Notes under the pieces: model-generated | What the model was told of the DNA's origin: nothing | Databases searched by the model: none | Seen by the model: the letters and a program-made list of their open reading frames with translations, nothing else | NCBI GenBank assembly: GCA_003210055.1 | Contig: QCNS01000003.1 | Coordinates: 44,221 to 108,220 of the forward strand | Direction of reading: 5' to 3' | Length of the DNA: 64,000 bases | Source: SAR116 cluster bacterium AG-426-I14 | GTDB lineage: Bacteria; Pseudomonadota; Alphaproteobacteria; Puniceispirillales; Marisalimonadaceae | Shown here: in pieces, positions 8,703 to 17,165 of the stretch | How the letters are laid out: the number at the start of each line of letters is the position of its first letter | How positions within the stretch are numbered: the stretch's first letter is position 1 | Position numbers and translations under genes: made by a program

Positions 8703-9458
8703 ATTTTTTTTCCTGATTCTTATTTATTTTATATAATCACTTTTTTTGCTTTTTTTGCAGCTGGGATTTTAAAAGGTGCGACTGGAGCAGGAGTTCCTAT
8801 TATAACAATACCAGTGATTTCTGCATTTTATGATGTAAGACTAGCAGTGGTGATAATGGTTATTCCAAATGTATTAACTAATATTCATCAATTATATAAT
8901 TATAGAAAGTCAATATTGCCTTTACCAATGACATTTGCTTTTGCTTTCGGAGGAGGGTTTGGAGCTTTTATAGGAACTATTTTTTTAGTAAACCTATCTT
9001 TAGAAGCTCTCTCAATAGGTGTGGGTTGCATAGTATTAATTTATGTAATATTTAAACTATTCGTACCGAGTTGGAAGCTGGTTTATCAAAAATCTAAAAT
9101 TTTATTTTTCCCATTTGGGTTGTTTGGAGGTATATTACAAGGCGCTTCAGGAATTTCTGCTCCAATATCTATTACTTTTTTAAATTCAATGAAATTAACA
9201 AGAGAAACTTTTATTTCCACTATTTCAGTCTATTTCATGATGATGTCTTTTTTTCAGGCTCCGGCATTAATTTATTACGAATTTTTAGGTTACGACATTA
9301 TTATAGTTAGTTTAATTTGCACATTTGTATTGTTATCAAGCATGCCAATCGGGGCCAAAATAGCCAAGTCAATATCAGTAAATACTTTTGACAAGATAAT
9401 TTTAATATTATTAGTAGTTATCTCATTCAAAATATTTTTTGATTTACTAATAGATTGA
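8703..9458 (+). CDS. TauE/SafE-family membrane transporter, probable ATT start
   Basis: TauE/SafE proteins are inner-membrane exporters of sulfite or small organosulfur and organic anions. The frame encodes strongly hydrophobic segments and the family's N-terminal GILKGATGAGVPIITIPV loop. That first helix begins directly after the aldolase stop codon, and no in-frame ATG, GTG or TTG exists upstream of it. The first such codon is GTG at 8814, which would delete the first helix. ATT at 8703, preceded by AGAGG (8687-8692), gives 251 residues, the normal family length. I chose it; a homopolymer sequencing error (T8 at 8704-8711) or stop readthrough are alternatives. The end abuts the convergent FecR-like gene. 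Confidence 0.75.
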   Translation: MFFPDSYLFYIITFFAFFAAGILKGATGAGVPIITIPVISAFYDVRLAVVIMVIPNVLTNIHQLYNYRKSILPLPMTFAFAFGGGFGAFIGTIFLVNLSLEALSIGVGCIVLIYVIFKLFVPSWKLVYQKSKILFFPFGLFGGILQGASGISAPISITFLNSMKLTRETFISTISVYFMMMSFFQAPALIYYEFLGYDIIIVSLICTFVLLSSMPIGAKIAKSISVNTFDKIILILLVVISFKIFFDLLID

Positions 9459-10118
9459 TTATTGATGTCCACAAAAAAGTTTTTCGTTAGATACAGTACA
9501 TTTATAGTTTGATTGTTTCTCTGATTTAAAATTGTAAATTGGCTCAGTACATTTTTCTAAAAAGTCTGACTTTTTGAAATTAATAGGTTTATTTTTAGTT
9601 AAATTATTATTTTTAAAAAAATAAAAATTATTTGTTTTTAATTTTATTTTTTTAGAATCTTTAGTATATAAGTCAGCATTTACTTGAAGTGTTTTTACAA
9701 AATGAGAATTTTTTTGATGGGAGATCATAATATGTCCCAAATTATTTTGAATTATATATTCCTTAACATTAATATTAAATTTTAATTTATCTTTATTATT
9801 TACAAAAATTAATAATTTACCTTTTACAACTGATAGGGATATTATATTTTTATAATCTTCGATTGAGGAAATTTTAATCGAAGTTTGTTTAGAAAAACAC
9901 AATTTATTAAAACCTATTATTATTAAAGCAGGGTTTTTTTTTGAACTTAAAAAATCGCCAGTCTTAATTATTACATCTGGAGACGCATTATATCTTTTCC
10001 CATGAATATCTAAAATTGAGATATTGTTTTGAACATTTTTAATTTTAAAGTTTTTATCTGCAAATACAAATTTACTGAACAAAACTAATAGTAAAAAGAT
10101 TTTTAAAAAGTAGTTCAA
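9459..10118 (-). CDS. Exported FecR-like domain protein, function unknown
   Basis: The 219-residue protein starts with a signal peptide (Lys then a Leu/Phe-rich stretch ending near FVFADK), so it is periplasmic or surface-exposed. Residues about 45-115 follow the FecR-domain pattern: ASPDVIIKTGDFLSS, a short strand with Ala-Leu-Ile-Ile-Ile, then a ...LSVVKGKLLIFV strand. The C-terminal part is Lys/Asn-rich with three Cys (KCTEP, YKCT, FCGH). It lacks a paired sigma factor or TonB receptor. It follows the BMP transporter genes on the same strand, but a strong hairpin lies between them. Confidence 0.55.
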   Translation of the reverse strand: MNYFLKIFLLLVLFSKFVFADKNFKIKNVQNNISILDIHGKRYNASPDVIIKTGDFLSSKKNPALIIIGFNKLCFSKQTSIKISSIEDYKNIISLSVVKGKLLIFVNNKDKLKFNINVKEYIIQNNLGHIMISHQKNSHFVKTLQVNADLYTKDSKKIKLKTNNFYFFKNNNLTKNKPINFKKSDFLEKCTEPIYNFKSEKQSNYKCTVSNEKLFCGHQ

Positions 10119-10124
10119 TTTTTT

Positions 10125-10156
10125 AAAGTAAGCGATGAATACTCATCGCTTACTTT
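10125..10156 (-). terminator. Strong hairpin after the BMP transporter gene
   Basis: A perfect 14-base-pair inverted repeat (AAAGTAAGCGATGA and its complement) with an ATAC loop sits between the BMP-protein stop and the FecR-like start. There is no long U-tract on the minus strand, so it may act as a weak terminator or a 3'-end-stabilising hairpin. Confidence 0.55.
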
Positions 10157-10164
10157 TAGGACTT

Positions 10165-11271
10165 TTATTTAGGAACTTTACCAGTTACACCATCCAAGTA
10201 ATAATTCATACCCCAAAGAGCACCATCATCTAATTCTTTACCAGATGCTAATATTTCTTTGCCTGAATTATCCTTTAATGGTCCAGCAAATATTTTTATT
10301 TTTCCACTTTTAATACCATCGTGAGCTTTTTTAGCTTTTGCTGCCACATCACTTGGCATGTTTTTAAATTCTGATAGTAAAAGCATATCAGTAGACATCC
10401 CACCCCAAGTATTTCCTGGCCAATGATTAGGCCCATCACCGGTATTCCATTTTCCATTTCTAAGTTGCTTAATTTTCTCTACATAGTAAGGACCCCAATT
10501 ATTTATTGAAGCAAATAATTGTGCTTTTGGCGCAAAAGCTCCCATATCTGTAGATTGTCCAAAACCCAAAGCCCCTTTTTTTTCTGCAATTTGCAACATG
10601 GCTGGAGAGTCTGTGTGCTGAGCTAAAATATCTGCACCTTCAGCAATGTGTACTTTCGCTGCATCAGCTTCCTTAACTGGATCATACCATGTATTTGCCC
10701 ATATGACTGAGATTGTAGCTTTATTATTTACTGATCTCATTCCCTGAGCAAAAGCATTTATTCCCATTATAACTTCTGAAATAGGGTATGCACCTATGTA
10801 TCCTATTTTATTGGTTTTAGTCATTAAACCTGCAACCACGCCTTGAACGTATCTGCCTTCATAGAATCTAATATTTCCTGTAGCAACATTTTTAGATCTT
10901 TTGTAACCAGTAATATGTTCAAATTTTACATTTGGAAACTCTTTTGCAACTTTTAAAGTTGGTTCCATGTAACCAAATGATGTGGTGAAAATAATTTCAT
11001 TACCTTGTTTTGCAAGTTCTCTAATAACTCGAGTAGCATCAGGACCTTCTGGAACATTCTCAACAACACTAATTTTAACTTTATTGCCAAATTCTTTTTC
11101 TACCATTTGTTTTCCTATTTCATGAGCGTAAGTCCAACCATGGTCACCTGGTGTTGTTAGATAAACAAATCCAACTTTGGTTGTTTTGGCCAATGCTTTA
11201 GTATTTACAAGTAAAAATGGTGTTATTAAAATGCTTAAGAAAGTAATCAATTTCATAAATTTCTTATACAT
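10165..11271 (-). CDS. BMP-family (PnrA/Med-like) ABC transporter substrate-binding protein
   Basis: BMP proteins capture purine nucleosides or related ligands for an ABC importer. The 368 residues begin with a Sec signal peptide ending around LVNTKALA. The mature part follows the family: KVGFVYLTTPGDHGW, GNEIIFTTSFGY, GRYVQGVVAGLMTK, IGYIGAYPI and AEGADILAQHTDS. No lipobox Cys is seen, so the protein should be a soluble periplasmic one. It is the last gene behind two permease genes and an ATPase gene on the same strand, with an 81-base gap that could carry its own promoter. Confidence 0.9.
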   Translation of the reverse strand: MYKKFMKLITFLSILITPFLLVNTKALAKTTKVGFVYLTTPGDHGWTYAHEIGKQMVEKEFGNKVKISVVENVPEGPDATRVIRELAKQGNEIIFTTSFGYMEPTLKVAKEFPNVKFEHITGYKRSKNVATGNIRFYEGRYVQGVVAGLMTKTNKIGYIGAYPISEVIMGINAFAQGMRSVNNKATISVIWANTWYDPVKEADAAKVHIAEGADILAQHTDSPAMLQIAEKKGALGFGQSTDMGAFAPKAQLFASINNWGPYYVEKIKQLRNGKWNTGDGPNHWPGNTWGGMSTDMLLLSEFKNMPSDVAAKAKKAHDGIKSGKIKIFAGPLKDNSGKEILASGKELDDGALWGMNYYLDGVTGKVPK

Positions 11272-11352
11272 TTATATCTCCTTAAAAAATTTAATTCTAA
11301 GCTTAATTATAAAATGCACAATACTTATTTTTTAAAAAATTAAGTTTCTTTT

Positions 11353-12264
11353 CTAATTATTTTCAAGAAAAGGTTTACCTAAGCTAGATGGAACTAATGT
11401 ATTACCAGAACGAGTCTTAATAGAAATTATTGATAATGCTATAATTGTGACCAAGTATGGTAGCATATTTAGAAATTGTGATGGAAAAGGCCAACCTCTT
11501 GCCTGTCCTACGAATTGTAATATTGTAATACCACCAAAAATAAGTGCACCTAAAAGCAATCTAAAAGGAAGCCAGGAAGCAAAAACTACAAGTGCAAGAG
11601 CTATCCAACCTTTCCCCGCTGTCATTCCCTCTGACCAGTGAGGAGTAAGTACTAATGGTATATAAGCACCTCCCATACCAGCACACATGCCTCCAAAACC
11701 AACACATAATAATCTGATTATTTTTACTGGATAACCTATTGAATGAGCGCTGTCATGATTATCCCCTACAGCTCTAATAATGATACCATATCTTGATTTA
11801 ATCAAAAAAAAGTGTACCGCAATAATTAAGAGAATAGATAAATAAAATAAAATATCATGTTTGAAAAAAATAGAACCTAAAAAAGGAATATCAGATAAAA
11901 ATATAATTTCGATTTTTGGTAAGGATGATATTGTTTTTCCTACAAATGGCTCACCGATTAAACCAGTTAATCCCGTAGCAAAAATTGTTAAACCTAAACC
12001 GGTGGCAACTTGATTTGTCATAAGGAAGATAGTGAAAAAAGAAAAGATTAAACTTATTAAAATTCCAGCAAGAGCTCCGAAAAAAATTCCTGCAAGAGGG
12101 TTTCCAAATATGAGAACAGAACCAAGGGCGGCAACAGCACCAGTTAACATCATGCCTTCCACACCAAGATTTAACACACCACTTTTTTCTGCAATTAATT
12201 CTCCAGTTCCTGCTAAAAGAATTGGAACTGATGTAACTAAAATTGTTATTAATAAACTTTCCAT
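11353..12264 (-). CDS. ABC importer permease (nucleoside/BMP type, YufQ/NupQ-like)
   Basis: This 303-residue inner-membrane protein has the branched-chain-permease fold used with BMP binding proteins. Typical segments are LIAEKSGVLNLGVEGMML near the N-terminus and the coupling stretch GDNHDSAHSIGYPV, which contacts the ATPase. Many hydrophobic helices surround them. Its ATG lies immediately next to the stop of the upstream permease gene, so the two are translated together and form the heterodimeric channel. Confidence 0.9.
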   Translation of the reverse strand: MESLLITILVTSVPILLAGTGELIAEKSGVLNLGVEGMMLTGAVAALGSVLIFGNPLAGIFFGALAGILISLIFSFFTIFLMTNQVATGLGLTIFATGLTGLIGEPFVGKTISSLPKIEIIFLSDIPFLGSIFFKHDILFYLSILLIIAVHFFLIKSRYGIIIRAVGDNHDSAHSIGYPVKIIRLLCVGFGGMCAGMGGAYIPLVLTPHWSEGMTAGKGWIALALVVFASWLPFRLLLGALIFGGITILQFVGQARGWPFPSQFLNMLPYLVTIIALSIISIKTRSGNTLVPSSLGKPFLENN

Positions 12265-13341
12265 TTAACTATTTCTCTTTAATGAAACTTTATAATTTTG
12301 AATCGTTTCACCTGCTAACAAAAAAAATAATAAAATACCCTCAAAAATACCAGTTACTACTTTTGGAATACCTAATATCATTTGAGCATTATCAGCACCT
12401 AGCTTAGCTGTAGCAATTACTAACCCTGCTATTATGACCCCATAAGGATTTAACCTACCTAGAAAAGCAACTATTATGGCTGTGAAACCATAACCGAAAG
12501 AAACTTCGGGCTGTAATTGACCCATATTAGCTGAAACTTCTATTACTCCTGCAAGTCCTGCCATACCACCAGACATAATTAGGACACCTAAAGTAATTTT
12601 ATTTTTGTTAAAACCAGCAAAACTTGAAGCTTTAGGAGCAGATCCAAATACTTTTATTTGAAAACCAGGTAATGTTCTATTTATTAAAAACCATGAAAAT
12701 GGAGCTAAAAACAAAATACTTATAATTCCATAATGTAACTGACCTAAATAACCAATTCCAGGAAAGTTTATTTTGGAAATTATTGCTCCATCGGGGTATG
12801 GCTTTGACAGTGGGAAACCAAAACTCATAGGATCTCTCAGAGGACCCCTGACAATAAAATCTATAAAAAGCATTGCAACATAGACTAACATTAAGCTAAC
12901 TAAAATTTCATTTACATTAAGTTTTATTTTTAATATTGCTGGAATAGAGGCCCACAAAGCACCTCCTAAAAATCCAACTAAAAACATTGAAAGCAAAAGA
13001 ATATGATTATTATTTTCTGGAAATAATAAAGCAAATGAACCTGCACATAAAGTCCCAATGATAAATTGTCCCTCTGCCCCAATATTCCAAATATTTGCTC
13101 TAAAACAAAATATTAAGCCAATTCCAATTATAATTAATGGACAAGCTTTTACTAAAATATCTGCTATTCTATCAACCCTTGAAAATGGTGAAATAAAAAC
13201 TTGGTATAAGGATTCTGTTACAGGGTAATTCAACATTTTAAATATTAAAGCACCTATTATTATGGTAAGAATTATTGATATCAAAGGCCCAATTAATACC
13301 CAATGATTACTTTGAATAGTTCTAGGTGTAAATATTAGCAT
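12265..13341 (-). CDS. ABC importer permease (nucleoside/BMP type, YufP/NupP-like)
   Basis: The 358-residue partner permease has about nine hydrophobic helices. The family signatures FCFRANIWNIGAEGQF, the loop FGSAPKASSFAGF and GYGFTAIIVAFLGRLNPYG are present. It lies between the ATPase gene (18 bases upstream) and the second permease gene (abutting). The substrate is probably a nucleoside or purine-like compound by family, but no nucleoside catabolic gene is nearby. Confidence 0.9.
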   Translation of the reverse strand: MLIFTPRTIQSNHWVLIGPLISIILTIIIGALIFKMLNYPVTESLYQVFISPFSRVDRIADILVKACPLIIIGIGLIFCFRANIWNIGAEGQFIIGTLCAGSFALLFPENNNHILLLSMFLVGFLGGALWASIPAILKIKLNVNEILVSLMLVYVAMLFIDFIVRGPLRDPMSFGFPLSKPYPDGAIISKINFPGIGYLGQLHYGIISILFLAPFSWFLINRTLPGFQIKVFGSAPKASSFAGFNKNKITLGVLIMSGGMAGLAGVIEVSANMGQLQPEVSFGYGFTAIIVAFLGRLNPYGVIIAGLVIATAKLGADNAQMILGIPKVVTGIFEGILLFFLLAGETIQNYKVSLKRNS

Positions 13342-13359
13342 TATTAATTATCTTCCATA

Positions 13360-14886
13360 TTAACTTACACCCATTAAAAGTCCAACTTGTGTAGGAGTCA
13401 TATTTTTTTTATTTTTTATTTTTGATAAGTTACCATTGCTGATAACACCTATACTGTCAGATAATTCAAAAATTTCGTCAAGGTCCTGACTTATTAGGAT
13501 TATTGCTTTTCCCATACTCGCTAAATTCAATATTTTTTGTCTTATTATGTTTGCAGCTCCAATATCTACCCCCCATGTAGGTTGAGATATAATAACTAAT
13601 TTTGGATTTGCTTGAAAAGCTCTTCCTATAACAAATTTTTGAAGATTACCTCCAGACAATTGCTTGGCTAAAGGGTTATCATATGGACAACGGACATCAT
13701 TTTTTTTCTCTATTTGTTTACTTGCTTGAATTGAAAGTTTTGGGTTAGTAAATATTTTGTTAAAAAAAGATTTATTAAAAATATGGTAACCGAAGAATGT
13801 TAAAAATGTATTTTCATGAAGTTTGAGATCTGGAACCGTGGCGTGATTATTTCTTTCTTCTGGAACAAACTCAATTCCCAATTGTCTTCTATATTCAATC
13901 TTTGAATTACCAATAGACTTATTTTCAAAAATTATTTCTTCTTTTTTACCTAACGTTTCTCCACTAAGTGCTTCCATTAACTCTACTTGACCATTACCTG
14001 CAATTCCAGCGATACCCAAAACTTGACCATAATCAATAGTAAAATTTATATTATTCAAGGTAACTCCAAATTGATTTTTTTTAAAACGATAAAGATTGTT
14101 TACGGATAATGCTAAATTTGATTTTAATTTTTTTAGGTTTTTTTTAGCTTTAAGTCTTATTATTTTTTTGCCAACCATTTTTTCTGCCAAAATATTTGTT
14201 GAAACATTTTTTGTTTCCATTGTATCAACAACTTTTGCAGATTTAAGAATAGTCACTTTACTTGCTATTTCTTTAATTTCGTGCAGTTTGTGACTAATAT
14301 ATAAAATCGAACACCCAGATTTTGATAAATTTTTTAATACTTTAAATAAATTTACAATCTCTTGAGGTGATAAAACAGAAGTAGGTTCATCCATTATCAA
14401 TAGTTTTGGTTTTTGCAATAAACATCTTACTATTTCAACTCTTTGTTGTTCTCCAACAGATAACTCAGCAACTTTTTTAGATGGACTTACTTTTAATCCC
14501 CATTTTTTTGAAGTATTTATAATACTTTTCTCCAACTGTTTTTTGGTAAGTTTTTCATCAAGTGATATCAGAATATTTTCACTTACACTAAGAGCTGGGA
14601 AAAGAGAAAAATGTTGAAAAACCATTCCAATACCCATTGCTCTAGCAAACTTTGGATTTAACAAATTAATAATTTTATTATTGAATTTTATGTTTCCTTC
14701 GTCAGGAGCTAATAGCCCATAAAACATTTTAACCAATGTTGATTTTCCTGCTCCATTTTCTCCCAGAAGAGCGTGTATTTCACCTTTTTTGATTTCTATA
14801 TTTATTGAGTCATTAGCAACAAATGAACCGAATTTTTTTGTTAAGCCAGATGCTTTTAGAAGAGTTTTTGAATTTTTTTTATCCAT
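13360..14886 (-). CDS. ABC importer ATPase with two nucleotide-binding domains (YufO/NupO-like)
   Basis: The 508-residue protein contains two ABC domains, as in sugar and nucleoside importers. Domain 1 has Walker A GENGAGKST at 42-50, signature LSVGEQQR and Walker B LLIMDEPTS. Domain 2 starts near residue 260; its P-loop is degenerate (GIAGNGQVE), while its signature LSGGNLQKF is kept and its Walker B position reads LVIISQPTWGVD. That asymmetry is normal for this family: one site is catalytic. It is first in the four-gene transporter unit. Confidence 0.93.
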   Translation of the reverse strand: MDKKNSKTLLKASGLTKKFGSFVANDSINIEIKKGEIHALLGENGAGKSTLVKMFYGLLAPDEGNIKFNNKIINLLNPKFARAMGIGMVFQHFSLFPALSVSENILISLDEKLTKKQLEKSIINTSKKWGLKVSPSKKVAELSVGEQQRVEIVRCLLQKPKLLIMDEPTSVLSPQEIVNLFKVLKNLSKSGCSILYISHKLHEIKEIASKVTILKSAKVVDTMETKNVSTNILAEKMVGKKIIRLKAKKNLKKLKSNLALSVNNLYRFKKNQFGVTLNNINFTIDYGQVLGIAGIAGNGQVELMEALSGETLGKKEEIIFENKSIGNSKIEYRRQLGIEFVPEERNNHATVPDLKLHENTFLTFFGYHIFNKSFFNKIFTNPKLSIQASKQIEKKNDVRCPYDNPLAKQLSGGNLQKFVIGRAFQANPKLVIISQPTWGVDIGAANIIRQKILNLASMGKAIILISQDLDEIFELSDSIGVISNGNLSKIKNKKNMTPTQVGLLMGVS

Positions 14887-14919
14887 TAACCTAAAAGTTT
14901 CAACGAAATAATTTTAAAT

Positions 14920-15099
14920 TTATTTTTTATTATTCCTTAAAATGTAAAATAATAATAGTCCAGAAGAAATAAAAACTACAGAAATAAATAAATTGAAGAT
15001 ACTCACATGCATATGGTTTAACCCACATGCAAAAATAATTAATGAAACAATTATTATTGCTATCCAGTGATTTAAAGGTCCTATAAATATATTCTTCAT
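14920..15099 (-). CDS. Small two-helix membrane protein coupled to the TRAP permease gene
   Basis: This 59-residue frame has two hydrophobic segments (about 11-27 and 35-54) separated by a short polar stretch with CGLNHMH, and a basic tail RNNKK. Its ATG overlaps the TGA of the TRAP permease gene in an ATGA arrangement, a strong sign of translational coupling and of a real gene. I do not recognise the family. By context it could be an accessory subunit of the TAXI-TRAP importer. Confidence 0.7.
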   Translation of the reverse strand: MKNIFIGPLNHWIAIIIVSLIIFACGLNHMHVSIFNLFISVVFISSGLLLFYILRNNKK

Positions 15100-17108
15100 T
15101 TGGAACTCTCTAAATTAAAATTTAATTTACCTTGAAGAAAGTATATTAAAGTTAATAAAATAAATCCTAAAGCATTAATAATAAATCCAGAAACCTCATA
15201 AATTGTTTCTAATGGTGGTATTAAAAGAAAAATTGAACCAACAATTGATATTAATCTTTTGTATATATTTAGAGGGCCATTGAACCAACCTTCTAATCCT
15301 AGGGTCATGCACCAATAAGCAAGAAGCACTGAACAAAGACTATATATGCTAATTAAGATTGGTCCTTCCATTAATAGAGAAGGGTTATAAATGAAAGCAA
15401 ACGGAACTATATATTTCGCTATTCCTACTTTACTTGACTCTACTGCTGTCGACATTGGAGGTGATTTTGCAATAGCTGCTCCTGCAAATGATGCTAATGC
15501 AACAGGGGGAGTTATTGTTGATACAACACCAAAGTAAAAAGCAAACATATGAGCGGCAACTGGAATTATACCTGACTGAATAAGAGAAGGTACTATTAAT
15601 GCAGCAACAGTTATATATACTGCTGTTGTAGTCATACCCATTCCTAAAATGATAGCAGAAATTGCAGTTAAACACAGTAGAGGAAATAACATTCCACCTG
15701 ATAACTCAATTACAGATTGAGTAAATTTTAATCCTAATCCAGAAACAAAAACTGAACCTATTATTATTCCTGCACAAGCACAGGCTATAGTAACAGGCAC
15801 TGTTGATTTAATACCACTTTCAAAGGCGCCTAATAAATCTACCACAGACATACGAGTATTTTTTTTAAAAAAACTTAAGATGATAACAGATACTATAGCC
15901 CAAAAACCTGCTTTCATTGCTGTATAACCATAAATTAGCAAACCCATCAGTACAACCAAAGAAAGTAGCATATGCCAGCCACCTCTGAGGACTTCAAATA
16001 TATTAGGCAACATAGATTTATCAATTTTTTCAATCCCATGCTTTTCAGCTTCCACATGGACCATGAAATAAATTGTTGTAAAATATAAAAAAGCAGGAAT
16101 TATTGCGGCTAAAATAACATAAGAATAAGGTGCCTCTAAAAATTCAGCCATTATGAAAGCGGCTGCGCCCATTATTGGCGGTGTTATTTGTCCACCAGAT
16201 GATGCACATGCTTCTACAGCAGCCGCGAACTTTGCTCTATAACCGTAATTTTTCATAAGTGGGATAGTAAAAGAACCAGTGGTTACCACATTTGCTACTG
16301 CAGAACCATATACAGTTCCTGTCATACCTGACGCTACAACAGCAGCTTTAGCTGGGCCACCTGTTCTGTGTCCTGTTAAAGCTATAGCTAAATCAACAAA
16401 AAAACGACCAACTCCAGATCTAATTAAAATACCACCAAAAATAATAAATAGGACAATATAGGTTGAAGCTACATATAAAGGTATTCCAAAAATACCATCA
16501 GACGTCATAAATAAAGTATCAATGTATTTTGCTAAATTTGTAGGAGGGCCATAAAAGAAACCAAAAAACTTATGTGCAAACAATGCATGCATCATAAAAA
16601 ACACTGCAACAAACACCATAGCCCAACCAACTGCTCTTCTAGTACCATCTAAAACTAAGTATAATAGAATAGAACCAACGATAATATCACCAATGTATTT
16701 ATCGCCATATCTTAGTGTAAAAGTTTCAATATCCCAAATAGTCCATAACTGAACAAACAAAATCATTAAAATTATTAAGAGATCATAAAAAAAACCAGCA
16801 AGTCTTAAAAAATTATTTTTATCATTAACGATAAAAATAGGGTCTTTCAGACTTTGACGAAATAAAGGATATATAAATACTGCAAGTATCATCATTACTG
16901 ATAAATGAACCGATCTGAATGATCTGCCTTCAGGTGTTCCGTAAACTGCAACAAATAAATGATAAAAAGCTAGACTTACAGAAAGCCAACTACAAATTAC
17001 TATAATCCAATATGTAAAAGATTTTTCTTTAGACCAAACAATAAGTTCATCTAAAAAACTAAATTCTTTTACTTCATTATAAACTAGTTTTTTTTGACCT
17101 TTAGTCAT
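15096..17108 (-). CDS. TRAP transporter fused permease (DctQM, TAXI type)
   Basis: The 670-residue integral membrane protein fuses the small four-helix DctQ domain (roughly residues 35-200) to the large DctM domain, as is usual for TAXI-TRAP systems. DctM landmarks include GILIRSGVGRFFVDLA, GGPAKAAVVASGMTG, ACASSGGQITPPIMGAAAFIMAE and TPPVALASFAGAAIA. It imports an organic acid using an ion gradient, with the TAXI protein encoded upstream. A terminator separates the two genes, likely giving more binding protein than permease. Confidence 0.93.
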   Translation of the reverse strand: MTKGQKKLVYNEVKEFSFLDELIVWSKEKSFTYWIIVICSWLSVSLAFYHLFVAVYGTPEGRSFRSVHLSVMMILAVFIYPLFRQSLKDPIFIVNDKNNFLRLAGFFYDLLIILMILFVQLWTIWDIETFTLRYGDKYIGDIIVGSILLYLVLDGTRRAVGWAMVFVAVFFMMHALFAHKFFGFFYGPPTNLAKYIDTLFMTSDGIFGIPLYVASTYIVLFIIFGGILIRSGVGRFFVDLAIALTGHRTGGPAKAAVVASGMTGTVYGSAVANVVTTGSFTIPLMKNYGYRAKFAAAVEACASSGGQITPPIMGAAAFIMAEFLEAPYSYVILAAIIPAFLYFTTIYFMVHVEAEKHGIEKIDKSMLPNIFEVLRGGWHMLLSLVVLMGLLIYGYTAMKAGFWAIVSVIILSFFKKNTRMSVVDLLGAFESGIKSTVPVTIACACAGIIIGSVFVSGLGLKFTQSVIELSGGMLFPLLCLTAISAIILGMGMTTTAVYITVAALIVPSLIQSGIIPVAAHMFAFYFGVVSTITPPVALASFAGAAIAKSPPMSTAVESSKVGIAKYIVPFAFIYNPSLLMEGPILISIYSLCSVLLAYWCMTLGLEGWFNGPLNIYKRLISIVGSIFLLIPPLETIYEVSGFIINALGFILLTLIYFLQGKLNFNLESSK

Positions 17109-17132
17109 AGAAAAATCTTAGAAGAATTGAAT

Positions 17133-17158
17133 AAAAAGGCACGTAAACGTGCCTTTTT
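17133..17158 (-). terminator. Rho-independent terminator between TAXI binding-protein gene and TRAP permease gene
   Basis: AAAAAGGCAC and GTGCCTTTTT pair around a GTAAAC loop, with T-runs on both strands. It lies 8 bases after the binding-protein stop, so on the minus strand it should partially terminate transcription before the permease gene. Confidence 0.85.
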
Positions 17159-17165
17159 AAAATTA

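Noticed and set aside
8814..9458. GTG at 8814 as the start of the TauE-type gene
   Set aside because: It removes the conserved first helix and glycine motif and has no ribosome-binding site; the upstream ATT fits better.
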